Below are positions 8,932 to 16,044 of a stretch of DNA of 64,000 nucleotides, one piece after another; the first letter of the stretch is position 1, and the number at the start of each line of letters is the position of its first letter. Both the position numbers and the translations under genes were made by a program. This DNA is from Lachnospiraceae bacterium (GTDB lineage: Bacteria; Bacillota; Clostridia; Lachnospirales; Lachnospiraceae), in the NCBI GenBank assembly GCA_902363555.1, contig CABJAM010000012.1:79317-143316 (forward strand). The letters are read 5' to 3'. A model generated the notes under the pieces. That model was given only the letters and a program-made list of their open reading frames with translations. It made no database searches and was not told the DNA's origin.

Positions 8932-11247
8932 TTAAGAGGAGCAGCTTTCACATTCTGCCACCTCCAGTGACCGGCTGCGGACGTAGTAGATCGTTTTCAC
9001 GCCCTGTTCCCAGGCGAGGAGATAGAGGTCCAGTACCTGCCGCAATGTGTATGCATTGGTGATATACAGGTTCATGCTCTGTGCCTGGTCGATATGCCGC
9101 TGCCGAAGACCGCATGCCCTGATGCTCCATGTCTGGTCGATCTGGTGAGCATTTTTATAATACCAGAAGGTGTCTGCGGACAGCTCGGGTGCGACGCGGG
9201 GCAGAATACTGCCTTTCTTTTCCTCCAGAAAATAGCGGTTCATCACCGGGTCCAGGCCGGCGGTGGTGCCGGAAAGAATGCTTGTACTGCTGGTGGGTGC
9301 AACGGCAAGGAGATAGGCGTTTCTCATGCCGCTTTTAGCCACCGTATCCGCAAGTCTTTGCCATTTTTCGGATAGATAGCCTCTCTTTTTAAAATACGCC
9401 CCGGTCTGCCAGTCGCTGCCCTTAAACAGCCGGTAGCTCCCTTTTTCAGCAGCCAGGGCGGCGCTGGCTGAGATTGCAGCATAGTTGATCTGCTCAAATA
9501 GCTGGTCAGCGAAGTCCAGGTGCGCGTCGCTTTCCCAGCGGATATGCTGCCTGGCCAGCATATGATGGTAGCCGCTGACACCAAGGCCGATGCCACGGTA
9601 GCGGTGGTTGGTGATCTGGGCATAGGGCAGCGGATAAAAGTTCAGATCGATCACATTGTCCAGCGCACGCACGGCTGTGGTCACAACATCAAAAAGGTAT
9701 GCCTGGTCGTTTACTGGAAGATGGCCCAGAGACAGGCTTGCCAGATTGCAGACGACAAAATCTCCGGGGCGGGTCGTAGTTACGACGACTGTGTCACCCT
9801 CTGAGGTGGCGATACGGCCGGTTTTTGTATTGCTGCCGTGTACGGTATCCATGCTGTCCGTGCCGCTGTCTATGGCGGTGGACAGGGTTTCTATGCCGGA
9901 CATATTCTGGGCGATTTCGGTGCACAGATTGGAGCAGTAGATCATCCCGGTGTGGGGATTTGGGTTGGCGCGGTTGACGCTGTCCCTGTTAAATACAAAC
10001 GGAGTGCCGGTCTCCACTGCGGATTTTAAAATCATACGGACCAGATCCTTGAGCAGAATATGACGTTTGGAAAGCTGAGGGTCATTGACGCAGTCCTTAT
10101 AACGGATTTCCCAATCATCGCCATAAAAATCTTCCAGCGCGTAGCCTTTTTTGGTCAGAATTTCGTGAGGACAGAGCAGCGTCCAGTCCTGGTCCAGGTT
10201 TTCACGGGCCATTTTCCAAAAAAGATCCGGATAGCAGATGGCGGGGAAAATATCGTGGGCCTTGAGCCTTTCATCGCCATTATTCGTGCGAAGCTGGAGA
10301 AATTCCGGAAGATCTTTATGCCAGGCATCCAGGTAGACCGCAGCGGCCCCCTGGCGCATCCCCAACTGGTCCACGGCCACAGCCGTATCATTTACCAGCT
10401 TGATCCACCGGATCACGCCGCCGGCGGCGCCTTCAAAGCCACGGATGGCAGAGCCGCTGGCCCGGACCTTTCCAAAATACAGCCCCATGCCGCCGCCGAA
10501 CTTGCTTACCTGTGAAAAGTTGGCAATGCTTCGGTAAATGCCCTCCAGACTGTCGGGAACGGTATCAATAAAGCAACTGGAAAGCTGATGGTGGGGCTTT
10601 CGCGCATTGGACAGGGTCGGCGTGGCCATCGTTACCTCCAGCCGGCTGAGCATGTCATAAAACTTTTTGACCCAGTGCATCCGGTTTGTTGCCTCCTCCA
10701 TCGCTAGGTGCAGAGCAATGCCCATGAACATTTCCTGGGGCGTCTCCAAAGGTTCATGCTGCCATGTCTGGATAACATAGCGTTTGAGCAGCAGGTCCAG
10801 TCCGGAATAGGTAAAAAGCTCATCCCGGCCGGCATCGATCCATTCTTCGGCTGTTTTGATCTCATTTTCTGTATAATTCTCCAAAATATAGCGTCCATAA
10901 AGCCCCTGGTCGGTCAGATACCGCAGCTTTTCATAAAAGCTGTGGATGCCCAGAGCTTTCATAGTTATCCCAAGTTTTTTGCGGAAACGATAATTTTCCA
11001 GCCGCGCGGCAATAAATTCCCACTTGGGCGCTTCCTGCGTCGTCAGCTCCACACTGGCGCGGATCAGCGCTTTAAGCCGGTCTGTCTCCGACGTTTCGGG
11101 GGTGACAAAGCTTATAAATTTATCTCTCAAAATTGACAGTGAATAGGCCGCATCGGTAAAATCTGTCTGAATTTTAGCCAGACAGCTCACAAGTTCCGGA
11201 TCACCTGCGGTCTGCGCGATTTCATTGCATAAAATACTTATGTTCAT
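8932..11247 (-). CDS. nrdA: Ribonucleotide reductase large (alpha) subunit, class I
   Basis: This 771-residue catalytic subunit carries the expected active-site residues. They are HHQLSSCFID (first redox Cys, about residue 225), CSNLCTEI (Asn, radical Cys and Glu), FVVCNLASLSLG (second redox Cys), the tyrosine pair YYVRSRS of the radical path, and a C-terminal CESC pair for re-reduction by thioredoxin. The length fits NrdA rather than the shorter NrdE. The N-terminal region aligns loosely with an ATP-cone region but lacks the usual VxKRDG start, so dATP inhibition may be altered (inference). GGAG at about 11256-11259 sets the start. Regulation is probably by NrdR through two boxes upstream. 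Confidence 0.95.
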   Translation of the reverse strand: MNISILCNEIAQTAGDPELVSCLAKIQTDFTDAAYSLSILRDKFISFVTPETSETDRLKALIRASVELTTQEAPKWEFIAARLENYRFRKKLGITMKALGIHSFYEKLRYLTDQGLYGRYILENYTENEIKTAEEWIDAGRDELFTYSGLDLLLKRYVIQTWQHEPLETPQEMFMGIALHLAMEEATNRMHWVKKFYDMLSRLEVTMATPTLSNARKPHHQLSSCFIDTVPDSLEGIYRSIANFSQVSKFGGGMGLYFGKVRASGSAIRGFEGAAGGVIRWIKLVNDTAVAVDQLGMRQGAAAVYLDAWHKDLPEFLQLRTNNGDERLKAHDIFPAICYPDLFWKMARENLDQDWTLLCPHEILTKKGYALEDFYGDDWEIRYKDCVNDPQLSKRHILLKDLVRMILKSAVETGTPFVFNRDSVNRANPNPHTGMIYCSNLCTEIAQNMSGIETLSTAIDSGTDSMDTVHGSNTKTGRIATSEGDTVVVTTTRPGDFVVCNLASLSLGHLPVNDQAYLFDVVTTAVRALDNVIDLNFYPLPYAQITNHRYRGIGLGVSGYHHMLARQHIRWESDAHLDFADQLFEQINYAAISASAALAAEKGSYRLFKGSDWQTGAYFKKRGYLSEKWQRLADTVAKSGMRNAYLLAVAPTSSTSILSGTTAGLDPVMNRYFLEEKKGSILPRVAPELSADTFWYYKNAHQIDQTWSIRACGLRQRHIDQAQSMNLYITNAYTLRQVLDLYLLAWEQGVKTIYYVRSRSLEVAECESCSS

Positions 11248-11402
11248 ATATGCACTCCGTTCTTATCATCATTCATATGTATAGCCGGAAAACGGCTGCG
11301 TACCTGCCTGCGCTGCTTGTCGGGGATTTCCGGAGGAAATCGTTGACCTGCCCGCGCATTGGCGCAATTCCTCGTTGCGCGATTTTCTTTGGTACAGCAC
11401 CT

Positions 11403-11454
11403 ATTATAAACTATATTTGGTATGTGTGTAAATATCAAATGCTAAATATAGTAC
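11403..11454 (-). promoter_or_regulatory. nrdAB promoter with paired NrdR boxes
   Basis: Reading the minus strand, TTTACA (11427-11432) and TATAAT (11403-11408) are 18 bp apart. A second option is TTGATA with TATAGT at 17 bp. Two 16-bp sites, 11439-11454 and 11408-11423, match the NrdR consensus acaCwATATaTwGtgt at about 11 and 12 of 16 positions. Their centres are 31 bp apart, three helical turns, which is the known arrangement for cooperative NrdR binding. The boxes overlap the promoter, consistent with repression when (d)ATP is high. Confidence 0.8.
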
Positions 11455-11592
11455 TTTTGCATAAAACTTCCAGCGGTCATTTGCTAAAAGTATTCACATA
11501 TTACGGAGAAATATAACAAACTGCAGTTTACTTGGAAGATTACTTTTTAATATGATGGTATTTGATAAATGAAGAGATAACTTTGGTTTTTA
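11455..11592. other. AT-rich divergent intergenic region
   Basis: This stretch lies upstream of both nrdA (minus) and the hexapeptide gene (plus). Apart from the NrdR boxes on its left and the promoter at 11593-11621 on its right, I see no gene or clear motif. Confidence 0.5.
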
Positions 11593-11621
11593 TTGAATTT
11601 CATCTCCGGATGTTTTATAAT
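11593..11621 (+). promoter_or_regulatory. Promoter of the hexapeptide-repeat gene
   Basis: TTGAAT at 11593-11598, a 17-bp spacer and a perfect TATAAT at 11616-11621 predict a start near 11628. That leaves a long 5' leader of about 130 bases. Confidence 0.65.
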
Positions 11622-11627
11622 AAATAA

Positions 11628-11758
11628 TGCGCTGAAAGAGGCATCACGCAAAGACGTGAGCAGGTAACCCATTCCCTTGCGGATATTGGTGATAAATTAA
11701 AAATTTTTTTCGGCCGCATGAACCCGTAGTGAATAACTTTATGAAGGAGATATGAAAC
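11628..11758 (+). promoter_or_regulatory. Possible structured 5' leader
   Basis: The leader has nested pairing: ATCAC (11651-11655) with GTGAT (near 11690), and GCAAAG with CTTGC inside it. These enclose a GAGCAGGTAACCC segment, and an A/T-rich stretch ending in seven Ts follows. This could be an attenuator or riboswitch-like element. It does not fit any riboswitch consensus I know. AAGGAG just before the ATG is the ribosome site. Confidence 0.3.
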
Positions 11759-12436
11759 ATGTTTGAAAATCTGACCATAAAAAATCTTTATGATTTAAAT
11801 GAAACAATCGCCAAGGATTTATTTGACGGATTAACCTATCCATGGGAGGCGCTTCCTAAAATCAGTGAATTTATTGTAAAGCTGGGCAATACACTGCCTG
11901 CGGACGAATATGATAAGGTGGGCGATAACGTGTGGATCGCTAAAGACGCCAAAGTATTTTCGTCCGCTTATATTAACGGACCGGCTATTATCGGTAAGGG
12001 CGCTGAGGTCCGCCACTGCGCGTTTATCCGGGGCAATGCCATCGTGGGCGAGGGCGCTGTGGTAGGAAATTCCACTGAGCTGAAAAATGTGGTGCTTTTT
12101 AATAAGGTACAGGTGCCGCACTATAATTATGTGGGCGATTCCATCCTCGGATTTAAGTCTCACATGGGCGCAGGTTCCATCACGTCCAATGTAAAGTCCG
12201 ATAAGACGCTGGTAGATATCACTGTGGGTGAGGAGCGGATACATACCGGCCTTAAAAAGTTCGGCGCCATGCTGGGGGATAACGTGGAGGTCGGCTGTAA
12301 CTCCGTACTTAACCCGGGAACAGTCATTGGCCGCTGCTCGAATGTATATCCCACATCCATGGTCCGCGGTTTTATTCCGGAGAAAAGTATCTACAAAAAG
12401 CAGGGTGAGGTCGTACTTAAACGTCCTGTTGAATAA
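11759..12436 (+). CDS. Left-handed beta-helix (hexapeptide) nucleotidyl/acyltransferase-like protein
   Basis: This 225-residue protein has hexapeptide repeats over about residues 60-200 (for example PAIIGKGAEVRHCAFIRGNA and NVEVGCNSVLNPGTVIG), forming a left-handed beta helix. The segment NSTELKNVVLFNKVQVPHYN followed by GDSILG...HMGAGSITSN resembles the acetyltransferase half of GlmU. Relatives are often labelled UDP-N-acetylglucosamine pyrophosphorylase, but there is no N-terminal Rossmann pyrophosphorylase domain (no LxxGxGTRM), so the label would overstate what is seen. A sugar-nucleotide acyltransferase role is possible. The preceding leader may regulate it. A CPBP protease gene follows by 18 bp, probably in the same operon. 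Confidence 0.75.
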   Translation: MFENLTIKNLYDLNETIAKDLFDGLTYPWEALPKISEFIVKLGNTLPADEYDKVGDNVWIAKDAKVFSSAYINGPAIIGKGAEVRHCAFIRGNAIVGEGAVVGNSTELKNVVLFNKVQVPHYNYVGDSILGFKSHMGAGSITSNVKSDKTLVDITVGEERIHTGLKKFGAMLGDNVEVGCNSVLNPGTVIGRCSNVYPTSMVRGFIPEKSIYKKQGEVVLKRPVE

Positions 12437-12454
12437 AAAATCAGGAGAGTAGCT

Positions 12455-13399
12455 ATGAAAAAAATATCCTCAGCACATTTGCTGCTGCTGATCCTTGTTG
12501 TTTTACAACTGGCTGTTGGGCTGATCGTCGGCCTTTTGGGTATCCCCCTGCCAGTCGTTGTTACCCTGCTGATCAGCCAGGTGACTTTGATCCTGCCTTT
12601 TGGGGTATACTGCATCATTACCCGGTCAAACCCGCTGAAGCTGATCCGCTTTAAAAAGATTGGTGGCGGCACAGTGGCTATGGCGCTGCTTGTCATATTA
12701 TTTTCCTACCCGGTGATTATGGTCCTGAACATGATTTCAATGATGTTTGTGGACAATGCCATGATGGATATTATGCCCTCGGCTGTATCCATGGGGCTGC
12801 CTCTGGCCGTTTTGTTTATGGCGGTCATTCCGGCGATCGTGGAGGAAACGGTATTTCGGGGAACGCTATACAATACTTACAGCAGACGAAAACCTCTGGC
12901 GGGCATTTTCCTAAGTGCTCTTGTTTTTGGACTGATGCACATGAATTTTAACCAGATGCCCTATGCTTTTTATATGGGCATCGTCATGGCGTTCATGCTG
13001 GAGGCCAGCGATTCCATTGTCACCACAATGATCATGCATTTTACGCTCAATGGCTTCAGCACGGTGATCAGTTATTTGTCCATGAATGTGCTGAAAAATC
13101 TTGCGGGTACCGGGATCACATCGGAGCTGTCCGGCACATATTCCGATGTATATATGGAAATGCTCGGCCCCCTGCTGGCCGTGGCCATCGTGGCCCTAGT
13201 GATCGTGGCAGTGCTCATCTATGTGACCTTTGTTATCAATCACCGGAATCCCAGACGGATATTTTCAGATCCCCATGAGGATACGGCATACGTTGCAGGA
13301 ATGGGCGGGAAAATGAAAAAAAACCGGATGATCGATATTTTCCTCGTGATTTTTATAATCTACGCTTTAGTTCAGTGCATATTGAGCGCTATCGGATAA
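12455..13399 (+). CDS. CPBP family intramembrane metalloprotease
   Basis: This 314-residue membrane protein has about eight hydrophobic segments. It carries the CPBP (CAAX protease / bacteriocin-processing, ABI) motifs: VEETVFRGTLYNTY (EExxxR, about residues 129-142), FGLMHMNFNQ (His, about 165-174) and a later MHFTLNGFS (His plus Asn). These glutamates and histidines form the proposed metal site. Bacterial members act in processing or immunity, mostly of unknown substrate. A charged linker (HRNPRRIFSDPHED) and a final helix end the protein. CAGGAGAG precedes the ATG. It is probably co-transcribed with the hexapeptide gene. Confidence 0.85.
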   Translation: MKKISSAHLLLLILVVLQLAVGLIVGLLGIPLPVVVTLLISQVTLILPFGVYCIITRSNPLKLIRFKKIGGGTVAMALLVILFSYPVIMVLNMISMMFVDNAMMDIMPSAVSMGLPLAVLFMAVIPAIVEETVFRGTLYNTYSRRKPLAGIFLSALVFGLMHMNFNQMPYAFYMGIVMAFMLEASDSIVTTMIMHFTLNGFSTVISYLSMNVLKNLAGTGITSELSGTYSDVYMEMLGPLLAVAIVALVIVAVLIYVTFVINHRNPRRIFSDPHEDTAYVAGMGGKMKKNRMIDIFLVIFIIYALVQCILSAIG

Positions 13400-13610
13400 A
13401 AGCATTGTATAAAATGTCGATAACCGTATCTTTTTTACCGGTAAGTCCTATAAAGGTTGCCAATTTCGATAAAAAACGCAAAAAAAGCTGGACGAAATCG
13501 GCGAAAAGTGAGAAAATAAGAACAGGTATGATTATAATTTAACAATCATATGAGTAAGAATTGCGCTGCGCGCAAGCCTTTAAATTACATATTTTGAAAG
13601 GAGTCTCAAA
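13400..13610 (+). promoter_or_regulatory. Promoter region of the scaffold/GGGtGRT operon
   Basis: This 211-bp intergenic region has a TATAAT at 13533-13538 preceded by TATGA. The -35 position (about 13510-13515, GAGAAA) is poor, which would suit an activator-dependent promoter. AAAGGAG lies before the ATG at 13611. No clear operator was found. Confidence 0.4.
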
Positions 13611-14303
13611 ATGATTTATTCACATGAAGTAGAAATGATGTGTCCTGTGGCTCAGGGTGTAAACCATGGTGCTGCACCAATCCCAGAAGAAGCTAAATGG
13701 GTAAAAGCAAAAGAGATCAAAGATATTTCCGGTTTCACACACGGTATTGGCTGGTGTGCTCCTCAGCAGGGTACCTGCAAGCTGTCTTTGAACATTAAGG
13801 AAGGTATCATTCAGGAAGCGCTGGTGGAGACCATCGGATGTTCCGGTATGACCCATTCCGCTGCCATGGCTGCTGAAATCCTGCCGGGCAGAACCCTTCT
13901 TGAAGCTTTGAACACAGACCTTGTATGTGATGCTATCAACACAGCAATGAGAGAGTTATTCCTTCAGATCGTATATGGCCGTTCTCAGTCTGCTTTCTCT
14001 GAAGACGGACTTGCCATCGGTGCCGGTCTTGAAGACCTTGGTAAAGGCCTTCGTTCTCAGGTTGGTACGATGTACGGAACATTAAAGAAAGGTCCTCGTT
14101 ACCTCGAAATGGCTGAAGGCTATGTGACAGGTATTGCATTAAATGAAGAAGACGAGATCATCGGATACCAGTTCATCAGCTTTGGCAAAATGATGGATTT
14201 CATTAAAAACGGCGATGACGCCAACACAGCACTTGAAAAAGCTAAAGGTCAGTATGGCCGTGTAGCAGATGCTGTTAAGATCATTGACCCAAGAAAAGAA
14301 TAA
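13611..14303 (+). CDS. Iron-sulfur cluster assembly scaffold-like protein (IscU/NifU-like)
   Basis: This 230-residue protein resembles IscU/NifU-type scaffolds. Conserved Cys include GIGWCAPQQGTCKL (about residues 44-57), ETIGCSGMTHSAAMAAE (Cys in a G-C-S-G context, about 73-90), and CDAINTAMRE. The GCSG loop is the IscU-like site for cluster assembly. The C-terminal 90 residues are an extension beyond classic IscU (about 130 residues). It is followed 20 bp downstream by the GGGtGRT protein gene, the usual partner in Clostridia, so the two probably work together. The cellular role of the pair is not established. Codon choice is strongly biased, as in highly expressed genes. Confidence 0.8.
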   Translation: MIYSHEVEMMCPVAQGVNHGAAPIPEEAKWVKAKEIKDISGFTHGIGWCAPQQGTCKLSLNIKEGIIQEALVETIGCSGMTHSAAMAAEILPGRTLLEALNTDLVCDAINTAMRELFLQIVYGRSQSAFSEDGLAIGAGLEDLGKGLRSQVGTMYGTLKKGPRYLEMAEGYVTGIALNEEDEIIGYQFISFGKMMDFIKNGDDANTALEKAKGQYGRVADAVKIIDPRKE

Positions 14304-14323
14304 TCGTTTGGAGGTTAGAGAAA

Positions 14324-15334
14324 ATGGCTTTATTTGAATCATATGAGAGAAGAATTGATAAAATTAATGCAGTTTTAAACAGCTATGGCATCGCTTCCAT
14401 CGAGGAAGCTGAAAAGATCACAAAGGATGCCGGTCTTGATGTATACAATCAGATCAAAGGTATTCAGCCGATCTGCTTTGAGAATGCCTGCTGGGCATAT
14501 ATCGTAGGTGCTGCTATTGCCATCAAAAAAGGCTGCAAGAGAGCAGCAGATGCTGCCGCTGCTATTGGCGAAGGCCTTCAGGCTTTCTGTATCCCGGGCT
14601 CCGTTGCTGACCAGCGTAAAGTAGGTCTTGGTCATGGTAACCTTGGCAAGATGCTCCTTGAAGAAGAAACCGACTGCTTCTGCTTCCTGGCCGGCCATGA
14701 GTCTTTCGCGGCTGCTGAAGGTGCTATCGGTATCGCAGAGAAAGCAAACAAAGTACGTCAGAAACCGCTTCGCGTTATCCTTAACGGCCTTGGCAAGGAT
14801 GCTGCTCAGATCATTGCCAGAATCAATGGCTTTACATATGTAGAGACCGAATATGATTACCATACAAGTGAGTTGAAGGAAGTTTTCTGTAAGTCTTACA
14901 GCGATGGCCCCCGTGCAAAGGTTAACTGCTACGGCGCCAATGACGTTCGTGAAGGCGTGGCTATCATGTGGAGAGAGGGCGTAGACGTTTCCATCACCGG
15001 TAACTCTACCAACCCGACCAGATTCCAGCATCCGGTAGCAGGTACATATAAGAAGGAATGTAACGAAGCCGGCAAGAAGTATTTCTCCGTTGCTTCCGGC
15101 GGCGGCACAGGCCGTACACTTCATCCGGATAATATGGCCGCTGGCCCTGCTTCCTATGGTATGACCGATACTTTGGGCCGTATGCACTCCGACGCTCAGT
15201 TCGCAGGTTCTTCTTCCGTTCCTGCTCATGTTGAGATGATGGGATTGATCGGTGCAGGTAATAACCCTATGGTTGGTATGACTGTGGCTGTGGCTGTTTC
15301 GATTGAGGAAGCAGCAAAGGAAGGTAAATTCTAA
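14324..15334 (+). CDS. GGGtGRT protein (conserved, function unknown)
   Basis: This 336-residue soluble protein is recognised by the motif ASGGGTGRTLHPDNMAAGPA (about residues 263-282), which gives the family its name. Other blocks are IPGSVADQRKVGLGHGNLGK and GNSTNPTRFQHPVAGTYKKE. Several cysteines (FENACWAY, KKGCKRA, CFCFLAGHE) could bind metal or clusters. I do not know an established biochemical function. It is always interesting that it sits behind an IscU/NifU-like scaffold gene, here with a 20-bp gap and a GGAGG site, so an iron-sulfur or redox role is a reasonable inference only. No membrane segment or signal peptide is seen. Confidence 0.85.
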   Translation: MALFESYERRIDKINAVLNSYGIASIEEAEKITKDAGLDVYNQIKGIQPICFENACWAYIVGAAIAIKKGCKRAADAAAAIGEGLQAFCIPGSVADQRKVGLGHGNLGKMLLEEETDCFCFLAGHESFAAAEGAIGIAEKANKVRQKPLRVILNGLGKDAAQIIARINGFTYVETEYDYHTSELKEVFCKSYSDGPRAKVNCYGANDVREGVAIMWREGVDVSITGNSTNPTRFQHPVAGTYKKECNEAGKKYFSVASGGGTGRTLHPDNMAAGPASYGMTDTLGRMHSDAQFAGSSSVPAHVEMMGLIGAGNNPMVGMTVAVAVSIEEAAKEGKF

Positions 15335-15409
15335 GAAAATGCTGATAGAATAAGTTGCTTTCAAAGTTGAGAAAGTGGTTCGTGTTGAAACAAAAAGTTT
15401 GCTTAACTA

Positions 15410-15441
15410 TTGACATTTTCACTTCCTTGGCGTAATATAAT
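15410..15441 (+). promoter_or_regulatory. Promoter of antisense RNA (RNA II-like)
   Basis: A perfect TTGACA at 15410-15415 is followed by TAATAT at 15433-15438 (17-bp spacer) that overlaps a perfect TATAAT at 15436-15441 (20-bp spacer). It points right and would start an RNA near 15446. Confidence 0.6.
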
Positions 15442-15448
15442 GTTAGCA

Positions 15449-15477
15449 AAGAAAAGCGGTTGTGTCCACTGGACGCA
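15449..15477 (+). repeat. Direct repeat DR1 (antisense RNA)
   Basis: It begins AAGAAAAGCGGTT, followed by a variable part and then ACTGG-CGCA. Its partner is 15620-15651. It lies in the 5' half of the candidate antisense RNA. Confidence 0.75.
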
Positions 15478-15481
15478 AAGC

Positions 15482-15521
15482 GAAACCCCAGGGAGTTGCA
15501 CCTCCCTGGGGTTTCTTTTTT
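15482..15521. terminator. Shared terminator of antisense RNA and toxin mRNA
   Basis: A perfect 14-bp stem (15482-15495 with 15502-15515) with loop TTGCAC is followed by T6 (15516-15521) on the plus strand. On the minus strand the hairpin is followed only by GCTTTG, so it may stop the toxin transcript less sharply. Confidence 0.85.
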
Positions 15522-15556
15522 CCTTTTGAAGAGGAATAACTTAGGTAGGCTGTTGA

Positions 15557-15643
15557 TTATTTATCTCCGTCCAACCATTTACAAATATAGTAGCAAACTA
15601 TACCTGCCACAACAGAGATAAGAAAAGCGGTTATGTATTGCAC
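15557..15643 (-). CDS. Small hydrophobic membrane peptide, Fst/Ldr-like type I toxin candidate
   Basis: This is a 28-residue peptide starting (GTG) MQYITAFLIS and ending CKWLDGDK. One continuous hydrophobic helix of about 20 residues is followed by a Trp and a charged tail (KWLDGDK), the layout of Fst-type toxins (33 residues in pAD1). An excellent AGGAGG (complement of 15652-15657) lies 8 bases before the GTG. Its promoter is at 15687-15715 and its transcript would run left about 200 bases into the shared terminator. A convergent antisense RNA carries a copy of the complement of the initiation region. It is too short for standard gene callers. Toxicity is inferred; a membrane regulatory peptide is the alternative. 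Confidence 0.65.
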   Translation of the reverse strand: MQYITAFLISVVAGIVCYYICKWLDGDK

Positions 15644-15651
15644 TGGTCGCA
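15620..15651 (+). repeat. Direct repeat DR2 (over toxin start)
   Basis: This is the partner of 15449-15477; AAGAAAAGCGGTT (15620-15632) is identical, then ACTGGTCGCA. On the minus strand it covers the toxin GTG and the first codons, up to the ribosome site. Confidence 0.75.
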
Positions 15652-15686
15652 CCTCCTTCCTGCTGGAAAGAGTCAACAGCATAATA

Positions 15687-15715
15687 ATTATATCTTTAAA
15701 GTTGTAAATTGTCCA
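15687..15715 (-). promoter_or_regulatory. Promoter of the toxin mRNA
   Basis: On the minus strand, TGGACA (15710-15715), a 17-bp spacer and a perfect TATAAT (15687-15692) predict a start near 15680. Upstream, 15721-15740 is an imperfect palindrome (ACTACA...TGTAGT) that could be an operator. Confidence 0.75.
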
Positions 15716-15848
15716 TAGATACTACAAAATTCAATGTAGTTGCTGAGTGCAGTGAACTTCCCTGTGATGATTTGCAGGATTTTATATCCAATGGACACAA
15801 TCCTGAGCGCCTGTCTAATTTGAAAAAATGGAAATCATCAGAAAATCC

Positions 15849-15878
15849 TTGACGGCCATCCCTCAAAGATGCTATAAT
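15849..15878 (+). promoter_or_regulatory. Promoter of the 38-codon ORF
   Basis: TTGACG at 15849-15854 and a perfect TATAAT at 15873-15878, spaced 18 bp, lie 32 bp before the start codon at 15911. Confidence 0.7.
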
Positions 15879-15910
15879 GACAAAAATTCAGTAAAGAAAG
15901 GACAAAAGCC

Positions 15911-16027
15911 ATGAAAACAGTATCCATGATCAATTTTAATAATAATTTTACGTCTGGTAATCCGTTTGATTGCGAGGCTTTTGTTCGTATTATCCAAAAA
16001 CCAAAACCAATGTATCCTTGTACATAA
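15911..16027 (+). CDS. Small peptide of unknown function (38 residues)
   Basis: The ORF starts MKTVSMINFN and ends KPKPMYPCT. It has its own promoter (15849-15878), a ribosome site (AAAGGA, 7-8 bases before ATG) and a strong terminator (16045-16082), which together argue that it is a real transcription unit. The peptide is Asn/Phe-rich at the start (FNNNFTSGNPF), has two cysteines (C21, C37) and a Pro/Lys-rich end. It has no membrane helix. I do not recognise the family. A modified-peptide precursor, signalling peptide or leader is conceivable, but no modification enzyme is adjacent; the nearest gene is a class I methyltransferase beyond the terminator. Confidence 0.5.
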   Translation: MKTVSMINFNNNFTSGNPFDCEAFVRIIQKPKPMYPCT

Positions 16028-16044
16028 TAGTTTTTGTGATAATC

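Larger units (their letters stand above)
15446..15522 (+). ncRNA. Candidate antitoxin RNA (RNA II-like)
   Basis: A short transcript of about 76 bases is predicted from the promoter at 15410-15441 to the T-tract at 15516-15521. It has no sensible ORF. Positions 15449-15477 repeat 15620-15651 (first 13 bases identical). Those bases are the complement of the toxin initiation region, so this RNA can pair with the toxin mRNA around its GTG and ribosome site. Its terminator loop also contains GCACCTCC, complementary to GGAGGTGC. The layout (convergent, shared terminator, direct repeats, about 76 versus about 200 bases) mirrors RNA II and RNA I of the pAD1 par locus. Expression is inferred. Confidence 0.6.

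Noticed and set aside
11244..11438. 64-codon minus-strand ORF in the nrdA leader
   Set aside because: It overlaps the NrdR box area and has no ribosome site or recognisable domain; the nrdA start has its own site.
11640..11710. c-di-GMP (GEMM) or other known riboswitch
   Set aside because: ACGCAAAG is shared, but the rest of the consensus and the helix order do not fit.
15911..16027. Remnant of a ParA gene (the start MKTVSMINF resembles ParA)
   Set aside because: The P-loop and everything after it are absent, and the unit has its own promoter and terminator; likeness limited to nine residues.
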